Assembly: GCA_013215285.1 (NCBI GenBank)
Contig: JABSRD010000001.1
Coordinates: 641,208-705,207, forward strand
DNA: 64,000 nt
Direction: 5' to 3'
From: Candidatus Nitrosopumilus sp.
Lineage (GTDB): Archaea > Thermoproteota > Nitrososphaeria > Nitrososphaerales > Nitrosopumilaceae
In this document: positions 62,143-64,000 of the stretch, piece after piece
How the letters are laid out: each line of letters begins with the position of its first letter
How positions within the stretch are numbered: the first letter of the stretch is position 1
Made by a program: the position numbers and the translations under genes
Notes under the pieces: model-generated
Told to the model about the DNA's origin: nothing
Database searches by the model: none
Seen by the model: the letters and a program-made list of their open reading frames with translations, nothing else

Positions 62143-62442
62143 TTATTTTGATTGTTTGGACCTTTTAGAAACTAGTTTTTCTGAAATTTTGTTAAGAATT
62201 TTTGTTTTGGTTGATTCTTTTGGTAATACTATGTATCCTGACCTTACAAACGGTCTTTTAGGAAATCTTACTTTCTCATTTGACTCTGTAACTTCTAAAC
62301 CTGCAGACTTTGCAGCATCCTTTAATTCTTTTAGTGAAGGATCAAAAACACATTTCGTTAACCCCATTCTTCTTCCTTTAGATTTTTTTAAATTCTTGTT
62401 GAAATAATCCAACCAGATTACGACATGCTCGTAATCTTTCAT
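62143..62442 (-). CDS. srp19: Signal recognition particle protein SRP19
   Basis: A 99-residue protein with the SRP19 fold: VIWLDYFNKNLKKSKGRRMG, ELKDAAKSAGLEVTESNEKV, FPKRPFVRSGYIVLPKE. It binds SRP RNA and helps load SRP54. It begins 1 base after the S8e stop, in one operon. Confidence 0.93.
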   Translation of the reverse strand: MKDYEHVVIWLDYFNKNLKKSKGRRMGLTKCVFDPSLKELKDAAKSAGLEVTESNEKVRFPKRPFVRSGYIVLPKESTKTKILNKISEKLVSKRSKQSK

Positions 62443-62443
62443 T

Positions 62444-62827
62444 TTATTCCTTTAGTAATATTGCGTTAACTATTCCGTTTTGTCCAGGTTTTGAAATTAC
62501 TCTACACTTTCCTTCTTGTGTTTCTAGAATTGCACCTTTGGTAATGATGCCACGTCTTTTGTAATCATTGTTTGTAGCATTATCTAAAACTTTGATAATT
62601 TTTGCTTTCTTTACTTTTGCACCACCTGTTGCTAAATTTACAAAATCAATTGTTTTCAAAGCTGTTTTTTTATTATTACCTCTAACTCTTCTTGTAATTG
62701 TTACTTGAGCTCCATTTACAGCTTCATTTGGATATCTATCAATTTCATATTTTCTTCTAATTCTAAGTGGAATTCTTCGTCCTCCAGTGATTTTACTGGT
62801 TGCTAAATTCTCTACTGACTTTTTCAC
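62444..62827 (-). CDS. rps8e: Ribosomal protein S8e
   Basis: A 127-residue archaeal/eukaryal ribosomal protein: TSKITGGRRIPLRIRRKYEI, RRVRGNNKKTALKTIDFVNL, and RRGIITKGAILETQEGKCRV. The start codon is GTG. It leads into srp19. Confidence 0.95.
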   Translation of the reverse strand: MKKSVENLATSKITGGRRIPLRIRRKYEIDRYPNEAVNGAQVTITRRVRGNNKKTALKTIDFVNLATGGAKVKKAKIIKVLDNATNNDYKRRGIITKGAILETQEGKCRVISKPGQNGIVNAILLKE

Positions 62828-62901
62828 AAAAACTTGACTGAATTACTCTAATTTATACAAAACGCAAAAAATTAGCCTTAAACTAAAAAAATCTGTTTAG
62901 C

Positions 62902-63474
62902 TTAGTTTTGTATAATTTGTGGTGTTGGATTTGTATGTCCCATACTTGCTGTTTTTCTTACTTTGGAGAATAATCTTTGTTTTAGATCTTCTGTATCTCC
63001 TTGTATTCCAAAATATTTTTGGAATTTATTTGTAGTTGAATAAATTTTTAATCTCCCAACATTTTGATGACTGATAAAATCTAATTGTCGTAATTCTTTT
63101 AGATGTGCATAAACCCCTGAACCTCTTGTTTCAACAAGTTGTTTTGATGAGATTGGTTGTTGATATGCAATGTATGATAATGTTTTGAGTGTAGCATTTG
63201 GGAGAATTGGTTTTGAAGCATATCTTTTCACTGTGGAGCTAAATTCTGGTTTTAATTGAAAAACATATGATTCATCTGGAAGTATTACTACTTCTAGTGC
63301 TTTGAATGCTGATTTTGTCTTTTTCATTATACTGTTGAGTAATTCCAGTGTCTTTGTTCTAGATTCTGTGCCTGACGCTCTAACCAAATCTTCAATTCTA
63401 AGTGGCCTACCTGCTGAATACAGTGCAGCTTCAATTCGTGCTGTTGCTTCATCCATATTTTCAATCCTAACCAT
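62902..63474 (-). CDS. scpB: Segregation and condensation protein ScpB
   Basis: A 190-residue protein with two winged helices: ARIEAALYSAGRPLRIEDLV (first) and LKTLSYIAYQQPISSKQLVE with GSGVYAHLKELRQLDFI (second). ScpB dimers bind ScpA and SMC in chromosome condensation. It lies 51 bases after scpA, which confirms identity. The start may be the Met at residue 7 (MDEATARIEA). Confidence 0.88.
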   Translation of the reverse strand: MVRIENMDEATARIEAALYSAGRPLRIEDLVRASGTESRTKTLELLNSIMKKTKSAFKALEVVILPDESYVFQLKPEFSSTVKRYASKPILPNATLKTLSYIAYQQPISSKQLVETRGSGVYAHLKELRQLDFISHQNVGRLKIYSTTNKFQKYFGIQGDTEDLKQRLFSKVRKTASMGHTNPTPQIIQN

Positions 63475-63525
63475 GCTTATCCCTTCATTGAAACTTAGTT
63501 AAAGAAATTTTTTCTCCATTTTTGA

Positions 63526-63999
63526 TCAGTTTGTTAATTTTTCTTTGATTGCTATGATTTTGATGTCATCTTCAATTTGTTCAAGATCTACCTTTTGGTC
63601 TCTGGCCAAAAACAACACTGCAAAGAAACATCTGATTGAATCAACTTGATCAAGTTCTGTAACTATCTCTTGAAGAAATCCAAACCCTGTTGATGCAATC
63701 TTTTTCATTATTAGATCTTCATACTTTCCAATTATGTTTTCAAGTGAAATTAAATATTCTTGAAAATCTGGCACATCGATTGGCTCAACGTCAATTTGTC
63801 TATTTCTTCTTGATTGAGGATTTGCAATTGTACCTATAAGATTTTGAAGTAATCCTAACAAATCATCTAATGAAACTGGATATGTTGATTCATGTCTGTA
63901 TGGTATGTCAATTAATTCAATATCTACGTCTGTTCTTTGATGCATTGGTTTTCTCTCCATTGCAGCTCTTTGTAATGCAAAGATACTTTCCACTTTCAT
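63526..63999 (-). CDS. scpA: Segregation and condensation protein ScpA, N-terminal part cut by window
   Basis: The last 157 codons of a kleisin-type ScpA. The typical C-terminal winged helix is visible (VTELDQVDSIRCFFAVLFLA with RDQKVDLEQIEDDIKI), preceded by a linker region. A full ScpA has a further N-terminal domain that binds the SMC neck; the frame is open to the window edge, so the first Met shown is probably internal. It forms a unit with scpB. Confidence 0.85.
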   Translation of the reverse strand: MKVESIFALQRAAMERKPMHQRTDVDIELIDIPYRHESTYPVSLDDLLGLLQNLIGTIANPQSRRNRQIDVEPIDVPDFQEYLISLENIIGKYEDLIMKKIASTGFGFLQEIVTELDQVDSIRCFFAVLFLARDQKVDLEQIEDDIKIIAIKEKLTN

Positions 64000-64000
64000 T

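Overview
The window reads as chromosome of a marine-type ammonia-oxidising archaeon (Thaumarchaeota/Nitrososphaerota, close to Nitrosopumilus or Nitrosarchaeum). The DNA is very AT-rich. Archaeal marker genes are present (TFB, SRP19, ribosomal S8e, Gar1, archaeal-type ScpA/ScpB). Secreted proteins carry thaumarchaeal domain styles, one tRNA carries a canonical 37/38 intron, and a siroheme decarboxylase (Ahb) heme route is encoded. This assignment rests on recognising protein families by eye; no database was searched.

Layout. (1) 0-1.2 kb: the end of a PII signalling gene and a DUF1264 protein. (2) 1.1-13.5 kb: an accessory island. It holds a Fic AMP-transferase gene with a ribbon-helix-helix partner behind a duplicated inverted-repeat element, small membrane proteins, and a zinc-ribbon protein with an Rx4H motif. 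It also holds a very unusual 708-residue gene joining a SIR2 domain, an Rx4H (HEPN-like) helical domain, thaumarchaeal surface-type beta domains and a cupredoxin. A casposon follows (cas1 casposase, winged-helix protein, HTH protein, HNH nuclease, family B DNA polymerase), and the island ends next to a tRNA-Glu gene. (3) 13.7-26.7 kb: thaumarchaeal hypothetical proteins, small cysteine-rich proteins, secreted beta-propeller, NHL and RTX proteins, and an ABC exporter. (4) 26.8-31.3 kb: inorganic ion transport, namely DUF47/PiT phosphate uptake, SbtA/SbtB bicarbonate uptake, and an arsR / arsC-aquaporin arsenic module. (5) 31.3-35.1 kb: hemL-hemC-cobA-hemD. (6) 35.2-40.4 kb: SUF iron-sulfur assembly genes (sufB, sufD, Rieske protein, sufS, sufU). 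(7) 40.4-53.2 kb: phosphoglycerate kinase, PAP2 phosphatase, a coiled-coil protein with a histone-H1-like tail, an OB-fold protein, an intron-bearing tRNA-Leu, secreted proteins, a pair of membrane paralogues (one with an in-frame stop) and an exported alkylsulfatase-like enzyme. (8) 53.2-59.7 kb: hemB, hemA, a siroheme synthase domain, a fused AhbA-AhbB siroheme decarboxylase and a chlorite-dismutase/HemQ-family protein. (9) 59.7-64 kb: sufC and information-processing genes (TFB, Gar1, SRP19, S8e, ScpB, ScpA), all on the minus strand.

How the genes fit together. The two heme blocks give a nearly full route from glutamyl-tRNA through uroporphyrinogen III and siroheme to didecarboxysiroheme. 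The Fe-S block supplies clusters, but its ATPase SufC lies about 20 kb away. SbtA/SbtB and PiT fit an autotroph that takes up bicarbonate and phosphate. The most novel objects are the SIR2-cupredoxin fusion with its zinc-ribbon neighbour, and the casposon, whose casposase C-terminus is broken at an A-homopolymer.
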